DNA from: Strongylocentrotus droebachiensis
Taxonomy: Eukaryota > Echinodermata > Echinoidea > Camarodonta > Strongylocentrotidae
Assembly: GCA_035222895.1 (NCBI GenBank)
Contig: JAVYIG010006596.1
Span: 51,140 to 115,139, forward strand
DNA length: 64,000 nucleotides
Direction of reading: 5' to 3'
In this document: in pieces, positions 12,901-25,406 of the stretch
Layout: the number at the start of each line of letters is the position of its first letter
How positions within the stretch are numbered: position 1 is the first letter of the stretch
Translations under genes and position numbers: made by a program
The notes under the pieces: generated by a model
The model's database searches: none
What the model was told of the DNA's origin: nothing
What the model saw: the letters and a program-made list of their open reading frames with translations, nothing else

Positions 12901-13737
12901 GTAATAATTACAACTATCAAAAGAAACACTAAGTTCAGCTGAAGATTATGATATCAGTTCATTTTGTGTGAATTACACAACTGTATATTAAGATTTAAAT
13001 ATATTCCATGGCAAATTCTATGATCAATGATTTCCGAATGTTTTTCAAGGTCAGCAGCCTAAAGTGTAAATATCACATTAGAACAGGCGTGAAGAACGTT
13101 CAGCGACTATGATAATAATGTCTGCCCATTAGTTGATATGTATAGGCGTCAGTATGAACATAAAAATCTAAGAGCAGTATTAATCTTGAAAGTTGTGATA
13201 AGGTAATTAGCCAGCCGACGGTGACAAATGTTATTAACTCGGTTTTCTTATGAAACAGTCTGTGTTGGTTTAATTAAAGTTTTTACTCGTTACCGTAATA
13301 ATAGCTTATAATCTCGATAATGAAACAGAATACCCGGGATTTTTTTTTCAGATTCCGTGGCGTGAGGACAAACTTTATGACGTCTTTGACAAAAAAATAC
13401 ACACACGCTCACACACACAAACATAAACTGAAACCCAAATGAGCATCATATCGATTTGCATAATATAGGTAGAACAGGTTATAATAAAAAGGTAACGGGG
13501 AGAAAAATTCGAACTTGGTAGTCGGTACTTATTTACTATAAAATTGTTATACAATTTCTTAAAATAATTTCCCATTATTATTGATCATGGATGCTCTATA
13601 ATATACTCATGAAAGCAATAAAAACAAAGACATGCCAATTATAGCAATACATTTTTGTATTTAAAGTAAAATATTTCTTACCTGAGCATATTAAAGAAAT
13701 AAAAGGTATATAAGCCGATCTGACTTTGTGGTTAACC
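9931..13737. other. Non-coding stretch with one palindromic motif
   Basis: No gene was recognised. The one structured spot is 11369-11411, where GGGTCA half-sites are arranged as inverted repeats with 4-base spacers: GGGTCA-GAAC-TGACC, and the perfect palindrome CCGGGTCAATTATGACCCGG at 11391-11410. Otherwise the sequence is AT-rich with no long open frame and no repeat family that I recognise. Confidence 0.4.
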
Positions 13738-13960
13738 GTATCCACAGTGTGGCACTGTCCTGGAGGTTATTTTATCCACAGAATAATATTGTCAAGTATT
13801 ATGGTCCACGATGTGATGATGTCCACAGTATTGTATTTTCCTCAGTCAGATATTGTCCACAGTGTAATATCGATCACAGTGTAATATTGATCACAGTGCA
13901 ACATTGTCCACAGTGTAATATTTTAAACGGTGTTTAGTTGTCCACAGTATAGTATCGTAC
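13738..13960 (+). repeat. Degenerate minisatellite, TCCACAGTGTAATATTG unit
   Basis: About nine imperfect units of 16-18 bases (variants of TCCACAGTGTAATATTG and TCACAGTGTAATATTGA) run in direct orientation, with one longer spacer near 13836-13850. They create a spurious open frame of 69 codons. Confidence 0.8.
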
Positions 13961-13987
13961 ACAAAAAGACAATAAATCCGTTCATGA

Positions 13988-14140
13988 AATCACATCCACG
14001 GTCTGTTGAAGGAGCTCGGTTCGACCTCGAAATCATCTACATACGACAAGGATGATTATCTCGACCAAGGTAAGGACGTCGCCGTAGAGATCGAGGAGCT
14101 TTCAGGAAACAGAGCTGCCGTGATATCGAAGCCACGATAG
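13988..14140 (+). CDS. Short open frame with coding-like composition, unidentified
   Basis: The frame is open from after a TGA at 13985 to TAG at 14138-14140. It has no ATG, so if coding it would be a terminal exon entered by splicing. The product ends in an acidic segment (YDKDDYLDQGKDVAVEIEEL) followed by SGNRAAVISKPR. GC is higher than in the flanks. An AG dinucleotide precedes GAGCTCGG near 14010, but the pyrimidine tract there is weak. I recognise no domain. It could equally be a chance frame in a locally GC-richer repeat. Confidence 0.22.
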   Translation, partial: NHIHGLLKELGSTSKSSTYDKDDYLDQGKDVAVEIEELSGNRAAVISKPR

Positions 14141-14597
14141 CTACTGAGAATAATTACACAAGAAGGCGTGTGCATGGTGCAGGGATAAAAACCCACGTGT
14201 ATGCATGCATAAGACGAGCACACAACGGCACACAACGCAGTCGTAACGAGATGCTGAAATCCTTCACGATCTTCCGCGCGGAGCCTGGAGGCATTTTAAA
14301 GGGGTTTCTTGTAATCGGTTTCGAATCCACTACAGATTCAGTCAAGATTTTGTAAGATTTTGTAACATTCTCCCATTGCTATATATATAATTCTTCAAGT
14401 GACAAGAATATCATAGATGAATCATTCTAAGGCTAATCTGATCAAGTATTTTCTTATCCAGGCAAACAATATTTCTCTTAAACTTATTTTCGTCTTTGCA
14501 TGGGTAAGATTTTCGTTCTTGGAAAACCACTCTTAAAAATAATGAGAAAAAATACTTTCAAACCGTAAAGCTTTCATTATCTTTATACATATCAGAA

Positions 14598-14921
14598 ATG
14601 AATAGGCCTACATTGCTGCACCATCTAATTAAAAACCATGATCAAACCATTACACATAAGTGCGACAGCCTTTCGTCTACTGAAGACGAACGAATTGAAC
14701 TATTGGCGCATCGCAGACGACACACGAATGCGGGTTCTGATTTTGACGGTCTGGCTGAAATGGCGCGAACGATCGAACTATCCAATGAGTATGCTAAACA
14801 CATGCACGATGTGAACAAACCAAGATTGCCTTGGCTGGACTTACTCGCACTTGTTACTGCATGGGGCAAGATTGAAAAGCATTTATTGGTTTTGAGCAAA
14901 CTACGCAGAGATGGATTATAA
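14598..14921 (+). CDS. 107-codon ORF, unidentified
   Basis: An ATG-initiated frame ends with TAA at 14919-14921. The product is hydrophilic with many His/Arg residues early and a more ordered-looking C-terminus (PRLPWLDLLALVTAWGKIEK). The opposite strand is also open over most of the interval, which weakens the case because one of the two must be a shadow. GC is raised relative to the surroundings. No family was recognised and no splice partner was found. It could be a single-exon gene, a decayed transposon piece or chance. Confidence 0.25.
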   Translation: MNRPTLLHHLIKNHDQTITHKCDSLSSTEDERIELLAHRRRHTNAGSDFDGLAEMARTIELSNEYAKHMHDVNKPRLPWLDLLALVTAWGKIEKHLLVLSKLRRDGL

Positions 14922-14971
14922 CACAAGATTAGCATTCTAGCAGCGTACTTGTTAGAAGGGCCTGGGAGCAC

Positions 14972-15956
14972 AGGAAAATAAGATGTGAAAAAATAAAGCC
15001 AAACATTGTGAGGCTTGTTTCAGATCAATAAGAGAGTATTGTACAGATGTAGGCAATGTATGGAATAAATACAATATTGAAGCGGTTGGTAAAGACAGAT
15101 AACCATCATGCATTTATAAGAGTTGAGTTGAAAATATTTCTAATCGCCTGATTGCCATTTTGTTGTTACTACTTTATGTAAATCTTCCCAATATAACATA
15201 CGATTTTCAGTGTACATGTATATCCAAAAGCTTATCAGGGATTTTTCATATTTTCTTGACGGCTACGTACCGCCAGGCATAATTATGGCAGACAACCGTT
15301 GATGAGAAAAAAATTGGCACTAGAAATGAAATCATGATTGTGTTCTCCCCCGTAAAGCCCCTCTAAGAACGAATATTTAAAACAAAAAAGGTGTCTTCAA
15401 ACCTGTCTTCAAACACAATTTTGGGGGAAATCTTTGCAAAAGTGTGTCTTAAATGACATCCTCTTTTAAATTATGATACAATTTAAGTGACATTTGTTCA
15501 TCAATTTTTGTCAAATTTGGGGCTCCAAACATTAACTGAAGTAATAATTATTATTTATTATTATGTTGTTGATAACATACACGTGAAAATCTCTCATCAT
15601 AATTGTTTCACATATTAGTTTGTACACTAAGGTAAATCCATTTAAAACAAAAGTGTTTAAAAGCAAGACTTGTATGCCATCGTAAAAAATGTCCGCCCCA
15701 GTAATATTCACATAAATGTTTACATTGAAGGGCATGGTAGATTGTACAGATATTGCATTTTTTTTACCCGGCGCCGATAATTTACGTCCGACGGTAGTTT
15801 AAAACGGCAGACATATTATTCATGACTGCCAACTTCACAAGATATCCGTCGTGGAGAAATTATGTTACCCTTGCAAGTACAAGGATTGAAAGTACACTAA
15901 ACCTCATTTCATTCTACCAACGTTGATGTTCTATATTTTCTCATATCATCAAGGAT
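14972..15956. other. Non-coding stretch, nothing recognised
   Basis: AT-rich with no gene, RNA or repeat family recognised. Confidence 0.4.
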
Positions 15957-16225
15957 AAGGACTGGGGAAAAGAAAAGTGGAGAAAGATAGATAAATAGAT
16001 AAATAAAGAGAGAGAAAGAGAGAGAGGGGGAAACACAGAAAAATAGCTAGTGAGGAGGGGACAGAGAGAGAGAGAGAGAGAGAAGGTGAGGTAGCGAGAA
16101 ACAGAAAAAGAGACCGAGGGAGCGAAAAAGAAGAGAGAGGGAGAGATGGTTAAAGAGAAAGAGAGACATAAAAAAAGAGAAAGAAAAGAGACGGTAAGAG
16201 AGAGAGAGAGAAAGAGAGAGAGAGG

Positions 16226-16256
<31 letters not shown>

Positions 16257-16274
16257 GCGAGGGGGGGGGGGGGG
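15957..16274 (+). repeat. GA-rich purine tract ending in poly-G
   Basis: A long purine strand of GAGAGA and GAAAGA repeats ends in a run of more than ten G at about 16261-16274. It produces spurious Arg/Glu frames on + and Ser/Leu frames on -. Confidence 0.9.
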
Positions 16275-17120
16275 ATTACGAATAAAGAAGAAGGCCGCAG
16301 TATCGAACACTTTCAGGAATGGGAAAACAAAAGATACGTGAGTAAATGGAGAAATGTGTATAGATTGTTATTATGATCGTTACATTGGAGATGGTTATTT
16401 CTTACAAACGTGTGTAAACATCATGGTTCTTTTTAAACAGAAAAATGTTTACGATGAGACACCCGCCTTATTTTATTTTTCGCTAATAGCATATTTCCAA
16501 CACCCTCCTATGTGATGCTCCTTGAAGCAATCAATTGGTAAATTATGTTGAAAGGATCGAATGTTTATTCCCTGACCAGGGGTGCTTTTAGAATAATAAG
16601 CCATTCGTTGCCCTCGAATGACGTCATTGGAGAAATATAACTCCACATTTTCCAACAAGCAGGTTTGATTTTTGCGACAGGAAAACGAAACGTTTGTTTT
16701 TACATTGGTCATTGAATCGTGGATTAATTTTACCTTTTCCCTCAAAACATTTGCGTATTTATAGATAATTACGAAATAGCAAATATAAAGACATTTAATT
16801 TTCTTCACTTTTCTCTGCCTCAGAATCACGATTACTACGTTAGGTTTCTATTCCTTTATTTCTCTCGAATGAAGGCAGTCTGTTTTCCCCCACATTATTT
16901 GATTTTTTAAAGTCTGGTGACAAGTTAATTAGATAAAAGACAATTGTTTTTGGAATCATACCAATTTACTTTCCTGTCGGTGAAAATGAAGTATTTGCCT
17001 AGAGAAATAAAATTGAATGACGAACTGGCCCAATTCATGCGTCTTGTTTGAACTAAAGGGGCGCTATGTCGTAAATTGGTCGTGTCAAGATTGCAAATTG
17101 CAAACCCTAAGCTGAGCAAG
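16275..17120. other. Non-coding stretch, one chance ORF
   Basis: A 118-codon minus frame (16473-16829) is present but has no recognisable motif, biased composition or splice context, so it is treated as chance. Nothing else was recognised. Confidence 0.35.
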
Positions 17121-17202
<82 letters not shown>

Positions 17203-17212
17203 AATCATCATC
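17121..17212 (+). repeat. (CAT)n trinucleotide microsatellite
   Basis: CAC/CAT repeats over about 90 bases, nearly pure ATC/CAT from 17139 onward with few interruptions. Confidence 0.95.
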
Positions 17213-17329
17213 ACATACATCATCCGTATCAACACCCCCTCCTTCGTCATCACCTCATCATCATCATAATTCATGTTATGGTATTTATGAAATATTTACG
17301 ATTATTGCCAAGAACGTCATAATGCTGTA

Positions 17330-18030
17330 TTATGTATATCTTGCCACTCTATCACTCCTCTTACCTCTTTTCCTTTCCTAGTTACAACAGTCATGTCTTT
17401 TTTTCTTTTCAATCTGATATCTTTCACACCAATCTCCCATTTTGTTTTCTCTTGTACACTAAACTTTTCTCTCCTCTCTATACATCTCTTTCTACCCTCT
17501 CTTTGTTTTCATTTTCCCCTTCTTATTTCCCACTATTTCTATTTTTCCCATTGTTGTAAACCTATTACATATTTATGTATGTAAATGTTTATCATGGGCA
17601 TGGGCAGAGGACTGAATTGTAAAAGTTTAGATTTTTGATTAAAAAACCTATGACCGTCTGTCCAGACATTTTATTAAATCTTGTTGCTACTGTAATTGTG
17701 TTTTTATGATTTGATAATTATGATTAAATCATACTCTAATGTCACCTTGTTGTGACACGTACTAGCCCTATACAGTATGTACAAAAACTAGTGGGTTGTG
17801 TCGTGTCCAAAGTTTGTGTGTTATCATTCTATTCCATATTTTCTTCGTCATGCACACTTATTTCAATTATTTCTATTTGTGCCTTGTATATATTCATGTA
17901 ATTTGTTATTCTTATTAGTGATATTTTGAATTATAACAGAAACAGCTAGAGAACGATCATTGTTTTATATGCCAATTGTGCCTCTTATTTTGTACAATAC
18001 ATTTGATTTGAATTGAATTATAATTTCTGT
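17330..18030 (+). mobile_element. LINE 3' UTR-like sequence
   Basis: A pyrimidine-rich stretch (17340-17560) is followed by AT-rich sequence ending with TTGATTTGAATTGAATT near 18002-18018. The same arrangement of a C/T-rich block and a TTGAA-type tail occurs in LINE 3' ends of marine invertebrates, and a similar GAATTGAATTGAACTG tail lies near 43000. No coding part remains. Confidence 0.3.
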
Positions 18031-18682
18031 AACATTACTGCAACCATAAGTATCATACAGCCTGTAGCCTGTAAAAAAAACAGGGGAAAGTGTTTTATTA
18101 TATGAAAATGGCTTCATTTAAATTTCTCTCGTACGGTTTTATTCTAGGCCTACCACTTCCATGAATCATGTTTCTTTCTTTTTTCCTTCTATCTCCCCGT
18201 TGTTTTCTTCTTCTAGTAAAGCATATTGATTTCTTAATATAATAAATAATTCCATCATAGATCAATTAAGTCATAGTGCTATTATGGTTTTAATACTACA
18301 ATATTACTCATAGTGTTATAAATAGGCTCTACAGTGCACGATGCCAAGAAAGGGACCGTATATGTAGAGGTTGCAATCATAACAACCACAACGGCAGGTT
18401 TTTTTTTCATCACAGATTTGTTCAGAACTCCCATTTAAAAATCGGTTTTTGAAAGAGAGATAAGATATGAAATATCAAGAAAAATGAGCTATTTTACACA
18501 TGTTATAACGTATGGCGAAAGTAAACTTTTCGAGCTTGTTTCACACATGCACAGCAATCTCCGCTTGCCAAACGTACTACGGAAGTAAGTCAGAATAAAT
18601 TATCGTAGATGACAAAGGTACCGTAGACCGTATATGGGTATCTTTAAATCTATATCCTTTGAAAAATCTTGCTGCAGCTGTA

Positions 18683-19549
18683 GGGTGAAGCTTTTCTTCA
18701 CACACCTAATCGGAGATGAAGGTAGCCCATCCAATGTGTAAAAATTGCCAATTTGATAAGTGTAAGGATCGCATTGTACACATAAACCGCTATACTACAC
18801 ATACGCAATATATGCTTTGTGTATTGTATCCGTCAGTCATGATCATCGAACTCAAACCAAGTTGGTCATGATCAGCGCAACGATGGCTGGCTACCAATTA
18901 AAATAGGCATGGTGGTCGGATATAATGAGAGAAGATGATGGAGGGAGGGGGGGGGGGGGTAAAGCGCAGTACTAAGGGGCAAATCAAAGAATTATACTAA
19001 GACCTCACCTCATGTATGTTAGAAATTAAAAAGTTATAATCTTCTTTTGAATTGCAATATTTCCCCGCATCATTATAAGTCATGCATGAATTTTATTATT
19101 ATGTTATATATTTGAAAGGTGTTGTAACGATTCAAGCTCTATTCGCCTATGTTTCATCACCTTGTGTGTTCTTTCTTCAAACTGTATATTAGTTGCAACA
19201 TGTCTTTGATAAATCATTGTTATATTCTTTTTCATGTGAAGTCAATTCAAATGGATTGTATAGAAATGATTTGTTATATTATATTCATTTTTCATGTGAT
19301 GTTAACTTCGATGAATTGTGAAATTGTGAACATGCATCAATAAATAAATAAATAAATAAATAAATAAATATGCCTTTTCTCTGGGAAAAGGGGCATTGAC
19401 TCTTTAAATACCAAATCACAGAAACTATTCACCATTATGTCACCGTCATGTACATATTTTCTATGGATATAATTTTTCACGATCTCAACTCTTTACCACA
19501 TCAGCGCCATTTATGTATACATTGTGGATGGATAAAGTGGAATATTTAT
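18683..19549 (+). repeat. Left arm, unique outer part
   Basis: This stretch matches the complement of 32371-33163 nearly base for base. Shared landmarks are the tip hairpin GTGAAGCTTTTCTTCAC, the sequence GATGGCTGGCTACCAATTAA, a poly-G tract, an AT-rich segment with an AAAT microsatellite (about 19342-19372), and TGGGAAAAGGGGCATTGACT. The left copy has an extra 35 or so bases near 18834-18872, flanked by direct GTCATGATCA repeats, that the right copy lacks. Small open frames here are not coding. Confidence 0.85.
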
Positions 19550-20455
19550 TCTTCACCACCCTACGCTAACTTTTCACCACCCTAGCATCATGTACATAAT
19601 CGTCTATGGATAAACTGTAATATTAATTCTTCACCACCCCACGCTATCTTTACACCACCCTAGCGTCATGTACATTGTCGGTGGATAAACTGGAATGTTA
19701 ATTCTTCACCACCCTACGCTAACTTTTCACCACCCTATAGCGCCATGTACATTGTATATGGATAAACTGGAATATTAATTCTTCACCACCCTACGCTAAC
19801 TTTTCACCACCCTATAGCGCCATGTACATTGTCTATGGATAAACTGGAATATTAATTCTTCACCACCCTACACTAACTTTTCACCACCCGAAAGCCATGT
19901 ACATTGTCTATGGAAAAACTAGAATATTAATTCTTCACCACCCTACGTTAACTTTTCACCACCCTATAGCGCCATGTACATTGTCTATGGATAAACTGGA
20001 ATATTAATTCTTCACCACCCTACACTAACTTTTCACCACCCGAAAGCCATGTACATTGTCTATGGATAAAGTGGAATATTAACTCTTCACCACCCTACGC
20101 TAGCTTTTTACCACCCTATAGCGCCATGTACATTGTATATGGATAAACTGGAATATTAATTCTTCACCACCCTACGCTAACTTTTCACCACCCTATAGCG
20201 CCATGTACATTGTCTATGGATAAACTGGAATATTAATTCTTCACCACCCTACACTAACTTTTCACCACCCGAAAGCCATGTACATTGTCTATGGATAAAC
20301 TAGAATATTAATTTTTCACCACCCTATACGCTAACTTTTCACCACCCTAGCGTCATGTATTGTCTATGGATAAACTGGAATATTAATTCTTCACCACCCT
20401 ACGCTAACTTTTCAGCACCCTATAGCGCCATGTACATTGTCTATAAACTGGAATA
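19550..20455 (+). repeat. Left tandem array of the 77-bp repeat
   Basis: About twelve direct units. Each unit has two subunits that begin CACCACCCTA: one reads CACCACCCTACGCTAACTTT and the other CACCACCCTATAGCGCCATG. They are followed by TACATTGTCTATGGATAAAC and TGGAATATTAATTCTT. Variants (ACACTAAC, CGAAAGCC) recur in several units, which indicates block duplications. Confidence 0.95.
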
Positions 20456-21689
20456 TTAACTCTTAACCGTGTTAGTTTGTGTCAGTTATGCCTATGCCCT
20501 CACGGTGACCATATGGTAGGAATACTTCCCAGCAGAGGCGGCCCTCCTTGGGGGAGTAGGGGTACAGTACCCCCCCACACTTTTTCAAGCACCCGAAAAG
20601 TGCCCCTTTTTACATCGGAATAGTGCTCCTTTTACTTTGACAAGTACCCCTATTAACTAGTAAAAGTGCCCCTTCCACTTTTAAACTCTGATAAGTGCCC
20701 CTTTTATTTTGACACGTGACCCTTTTCCTTCGACAAGTTCCCATTTTCCTTTGCAATAAGTGTCTATTTTCCATTCTCATAAGTGCCCTTTTTAATCTCT
20801 AGTAGGGTAGGTGTGGGGAATTGGAGACCCTTAAGCACATTTCCATAATTTACATAAACATGAAAAATGTTACACATACAGAAAGTTTTGTTTTCTCTTC
20901 AGTAACTTCTTCTCTTTATTGGGAAACAAAATTGTGGTCATGATGTAACTGATTAATAAGATAAAAATGATTAATGACGTCATCACCAAAGGTCTCTCAT
21001 TACCTACATGCGTAGGTAATAAGGGACAGTTACAAATCAAGACATTTTAAATACAATTTAAATGAAAATGGGATTGTTATAGTTAGTTCAAACACTTTTT
21101 GAAAGAGATACATGCAGCCAATGAACTTACTGTAATTTGAAACGATTTTGAAACAATTTGGCCCAAAATATTTCTGTACATGTTGTTTTACAATGACATT
21201 GATTTCTTCAATTTGCTTTCTCTTCTTCTTCTTCTGCCTTTTCTTCTTCCACTTCTTTTTCGTCTTCCTCTTCTTCTTCTTTCCTCCCTCCTTCACCTTC
21301 TCCTACTTATCATTATTATATTATTTTATTTACTCTTTATCCTATTTTCTTTTCTTCTCAAATTCACTATCCTTGTACGTCTCTAGAATCTCATACGATA
21401 CTACTCCCGTTTTCGGCTCCTATAATACCTTTTAAATTAAATAAATCAATTCAATTTATTATTTCATAAAAAATCACATACAATATATACATTAAGAATT
21501 TTACTGGATCATTTGCACCCGATAAAGCCGATGGCTTGAAAGAAGTGGGTGGACCCATAACATAAATGACAAATGTGGAAAATACAAAACATTAAAATTC
21601 ACAATAAAACAAAATGCAAGACGTATACAGGACATTACAAACTAAAACACAATAATAATACAGAACGACATAATTTATATGGTAATTGT
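20456..21689. other. Core of the fold-back element, left part, no gene
   Basis: From about 20520 to 20800 the sequence AAGTGCCCCTTTT recurs at irregular spacing after a GCAGAGGCGGCCCTCCTTGG start, which resembles the terminal sequence of a non-autonomous transposon. A 22-base perfect palindrome, ATTACCTAC-ATGC-GTAGGTAAT, lies at 20999-21020 and a CRE-like TGACGTCA at about 20975. A CTT-rich tract at 21215-21300 gives spurious Phe/Leu frames. No gene was recognised. Confidence 0.45.
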
Positions 21690-22259
21690 GTGCATCAGGG
21701 AAGTCATATATATGTGGCAAGAAGACGCAACTTGAATTTCGACTTGGAAGAACTAAGAGTGGTCACATTTTTGATTGAGTTGTCAATATTATTCCATAAT
21801 TCCCCTCCTTTTTGTTGAATAGAATTTACCTTTCGTAATTTTAAACGTGCATAATTATGGCAAGAAAATTTTATTTTGTTGTCTTGTGTTAACATTATGT
21901 TTCTTGTCAACTGTAACAAATGTAATTATCAAACACGCGTGCACAAAAAATTCGATTAACGATACATAAAGACTCCGGTTTTAATTGTTATATTATCAGA
22001 GAAAGTTAATATATTCAGTTTCTTAAAAAACGGCGGGGTATGGGCAAGATAATGGCAGTTTGAGCATAGACGAATGGCTTTCTTTTGTAAAGTATATAGC
22101 CTGTTTAACTGGAGACTACAATAATCGAAATAAGGCAGGACAATGGCATTGTATAAAGTGAAAAGGGTTTTGAGCGGTAAAAAATAACGTAGCTTACTCA
22201 ACATACCTATAGACATGCTAATCTTTCCACGAATGGAGTTGATGTGATTAACCGAAGTT
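21690..22259 (-). pseudogene. CR1/jockey-like LINE, C-terminal pol fragment
   Basis: Minus-strand translation gives the typical end of a non-LTR reverse transcriptase ORF: HINSIRGKISMSIGMLSKLR, then LYNAIVLPYFDYC, then LQKKAIRLC, HYLAHTPPFFKKLNIL, and after a frameshift FSCHNYARLKL, SIQQKGGELWNNI and IKNVTTLSSSKSKFK. This is the post-catalytic region (thumb and C-terminal part); the YADD catalytic block is absent. The 5' side stops abruptly at 22259, exactly where a hAT-type terminus begins at 22260, so the LINE was cut by that insertion or truncated next to it. At least one frameshift makes it non-functional. Confidence 0.8.
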
Positions 22260-23855
22260 CAGGCGCGGATCCAGGATTTCTAAGGGGGGGGGGGGGGCCA
22301 AAATTTGAAATTATGCGAGCCAAATATTGGTACGTAATGGTGACCAGCAGTGACGTAATCGGGGGGGGGGGGGTGCAGGGAGGGGCGAGTTTCCCCCTCC
22401 CTCCTTGACGTTTCATTACATTATTACAGAAAAAAAAACGATTCGTTGTAACGTTCTCGACTCATAATCCTCGTCTGAATTTAGTTCCCCCCCCCCCCCT
22501 CCATCGCGCGAAGCGCGGAATCTTTGCATTTCATTAATTCATTAAAGAAAGAGGACGATTCGTTGTACCGTTATCGACTCTTAATCCTCGTCTGAATTCA
22601 GTCCCCCCCCCCCCCCGCGCGAAGCGCGGAAGCTTTGACGTTTTATTAAATCATTAGAGAAAGAAGACGATTCGCTGTACCGTTCTCGACGCTTGATTTA
22701 GCCCCCCCCCCCCCCTCTTGCGCGAAGCGCGGAAGCTTTGACGTTTCATTAAATTATTAGAGAAAGAAGACGATTCGTTGTACCGTTCTCGACTCTTTAT
22801 CCTTGTCTGAATTTCAAAAATGTTCTTTGTCTACTCCTTTTTTTCTTCCTACGCCCTCCTCCTTTTCTCTCCTCTCTTTTTGGGGGACCAACCCACGGCC
22901 CTCCCCCCCCCTGGGTACGTGCCTGCGGTCAGATGAACATATGTTGATACCTTGTCCACCCCGGAAGCTCAGGGGTTTAAGGCAATAATTATGGTCAGAT
23001 TAGCATTCAGAGGTCCGCCTTAGGGCCCTAGGCGGGGTCCAGGGGCAGAGCCCCGGAAGTTCAGGGGTTTTAGGCATTTAATTACGGTCAGATGAGCATT
23101 ATTTTGAAACCTAATTATGACACTGCTAGGTCACTAATTGGCGTGGGATGCAGGGGGCAGAGCCCCCGGAAGCTCAGGGATTTTAGGCGTTTAATTTCGG
23201 TCAGATGAGCATCTAAGGGCCCGCCTTAGGGCCCTAGGTGGAATCCAGGGGGCAGAGCCCTCGGGGTTTTAGGTATTTAATCACGGTCATGTGAGCGTAT
23301 TTTTATACCTCATTATGTTTTGACACTGGCAGTTAACTTTTTTTTCTTTCTTGCTCTCTTTCTTTCTATTTCTCTTTAATATACTTTTTCAAAAAAAGTG
23401 GGGGTGGGGGGGGGGGGGGGGGGGGCTCGAGGCTCCCGATCCCCGCCGTTCCGCGGGCCCTGACATGTAGGCATCTCAAGAAGCATTTTCTTGCCTGGCT
23501 GTAAATTTAGGAATTTGTCATTTTCCAACAAACGCATAAAAAGTTTAATTTACTTAAAACTGAGGAAAAATCTCAGAAAATTATGTCATTTCAACATTAA
23601 TTGTAAACTACCGTTATGGAATTAGAAATAAACCACGTTGAATTTTATTTCCCGCAAGACCCCCCCCCCCCCCCTCCCCTATCATTTCGCCAGTGCCCCC
23701 TCCCCCCCCCCCCCCCCCCGATCTACACCTTGTTGGCGGGAAAATTGCAAATGATATATCTTACCTTTCTTCATTCTCTTTCTTTTTCTTTCCCTTTCTC
23801 TCCTCTTTCCCTTTCCCTTCCCTTCCTTCTCTCTCTTGTAGGTTCGCTGGGGGAA
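22260..23855 (-). mobile_element. hAT-type non-autonomous element, partial inverted copy
   Basis: It begins with the terminal inverted repeat CAGGCGCGGATCCAGG (22260-22275) followed by ATTTC and a poly-G run. It parallels the complement of the complete copy at 25407-27172 from its right end down to about 25800. Inside are about four units of roughly 110-130 bp containing GCGCGAAGCGCGGAAGCTTT with poly-C (22440-22800) and about four units containing GGGGCAGAGCCCC (22950-23290). Similarity to the complete copy stops near 23855 and no second terminus was found, so this copy is truncated or rearranged. No transposase frame is present. Confidence 0.75.
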
Positions 23856-25398
23856 ATACCGGAAAATCATGTCATAACAACAACATTTGTAAATCACTGG
23901 TATCGAATAAGAAATACACCCCCCCCCCCCCACATCAGTACGCCAGCGTTCGGGGGCTCATGTCTTCTCACCCCTATAACAAAAAAACAAACACGCTTTC
24001 CCATTCTCGCACAATATGTCCACGATATGCGCGTATCGCTAGTATAAAGACATCCATTGATAAATACCGTATAGGTAGCATGCGCAATGTTTATGAAATT
24101 TAATTCCTGTGGACTTTTCTTTTCTTTGAATGGAATTGTATATGTGATATAATTCAGGATTTTATTATTGTTATGTTCTTTTGGGTTAAAAATACACACC
24201 ATTTTTACTCCTTTACTGCTTTTTTTTTTTTGAGGGGGGGGGGGGCAAAAATGCGTTTTGCCCCCCCCCCCCCCACCCCGCTTCCGGCGCCTATGATATA
24301 GATGGTAATATCAAACTTATCTATTGGAGAAAGTTCGTCTCATTGCTCATTTACCACTACCCCTTGTGACTATGACATTCATAGTTAGCAACTGGGAAAG
24401 TATTACATTCAGATACTGTACAAGATTGTACATTAATTTCAATTTTGAAGAGATCATAATGATGATTGTTAGCCGACACAACCAGCCGTTTTACCATTTC
24501 AAATCGGCCTGCATATATGACGTACTATCAAGTCCATGATCAGGAAACGTTTTAACATGTTAACGTACAAACACTTTTCCCATAATTATATACTACATAA
24601 ATAAGATAAGACAATGTTTCAAACAAACAACATCAACATAAGGCGCTTACTTGCATTCTTTAGCATGTGTCAAATGTGCCTAGTGGTTATGGAAAAGGGA
24701 TTAATGGTATTTGCCCATTTTATTGTATGTCTGTTTACGTTTATATACACAATCATGCATGTACGCTTTTAGTTTCAAGCTTCAAGTTTCAAGTTTTATT
24801 TATCTTTCTTTCATAACACACATTACAAATATGACATGAATATAAAAGAGTGAAACAGAATATGGCGTTACAATAGAAAGATGAGGTGACCTTGGTTGAA
24901 AGCAAGGCTTGTGGATTTAAGGTCCCTCATGAACAAACTCGTCAAATAAAAATAATGCGTACATTTAAATGCTTACAAAACTAAACTAACTAAACAACTG
25001 AGAAAATATTAAACATAAGTAAGTACAATAAAATCTACTGACTACTAAATAATGGCTATAAACAACAGGAACAGGAATATACTACGAGCAACAGGACTGA
25101 AACACAGACAAAAACTAAACAAGACAGACAGATGAATAGATGTGAGAAACGGGAGTAGAATTATGCTGACCTATATAGCAAATAATTTTCTTAAATATTG
25201 ATCACAACTATAAATCTAGACGATATCGACTCAAATATAGTAACTTTTAAACTCTAATATGAGTTTATTTTTCTTACTAGAATATTCAAAATGTTATTTT
25301 AATGTTAATTAATTCGCTCAATAACGATTTATGACAATTAACTCCTCCCTCTCCATCTCATGTTTTACCACCGCCCTTGCAGACATTTAATATAGTGT
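23856..25398. other. Core of the fold-back element between hAT copies, no gene
   Basis: Contents are a poly-C tract (about 23919), a T-run/poly-G/poly-C block ending GCTTCCGGCGCCTATGATA near 24233-24297 that looks like one end of another DNA transposon, and a LINE 3'-end-like sequence (24770-25100). The latter has three TTTCAAG-type heptamers at 24771-24796 and an AT-rich body. No protein-coding frame was recognised. Confidence 0.4.
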
Positions 25399-25406
25399 TC
25401 TGTAGA

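Noticed and set aside
14642..14971. 109-codon minus-strand ORF
   Set aside because: Antisense shadow of the slightly more protein-like + frame at 14598-14921; neither is certain.
16473..16829. 118-codon minus-strand ORF
   Set aside because: No recognisable motif, no splice signals at its borders, composition like its surroundings; a frame of this size is expected by chance in 64 kb.
21030..21435. Lys-rich and Phe/Leu-rich ORFs on both strands
   Set aside because: Produced by a CTT/GAA simple tract.
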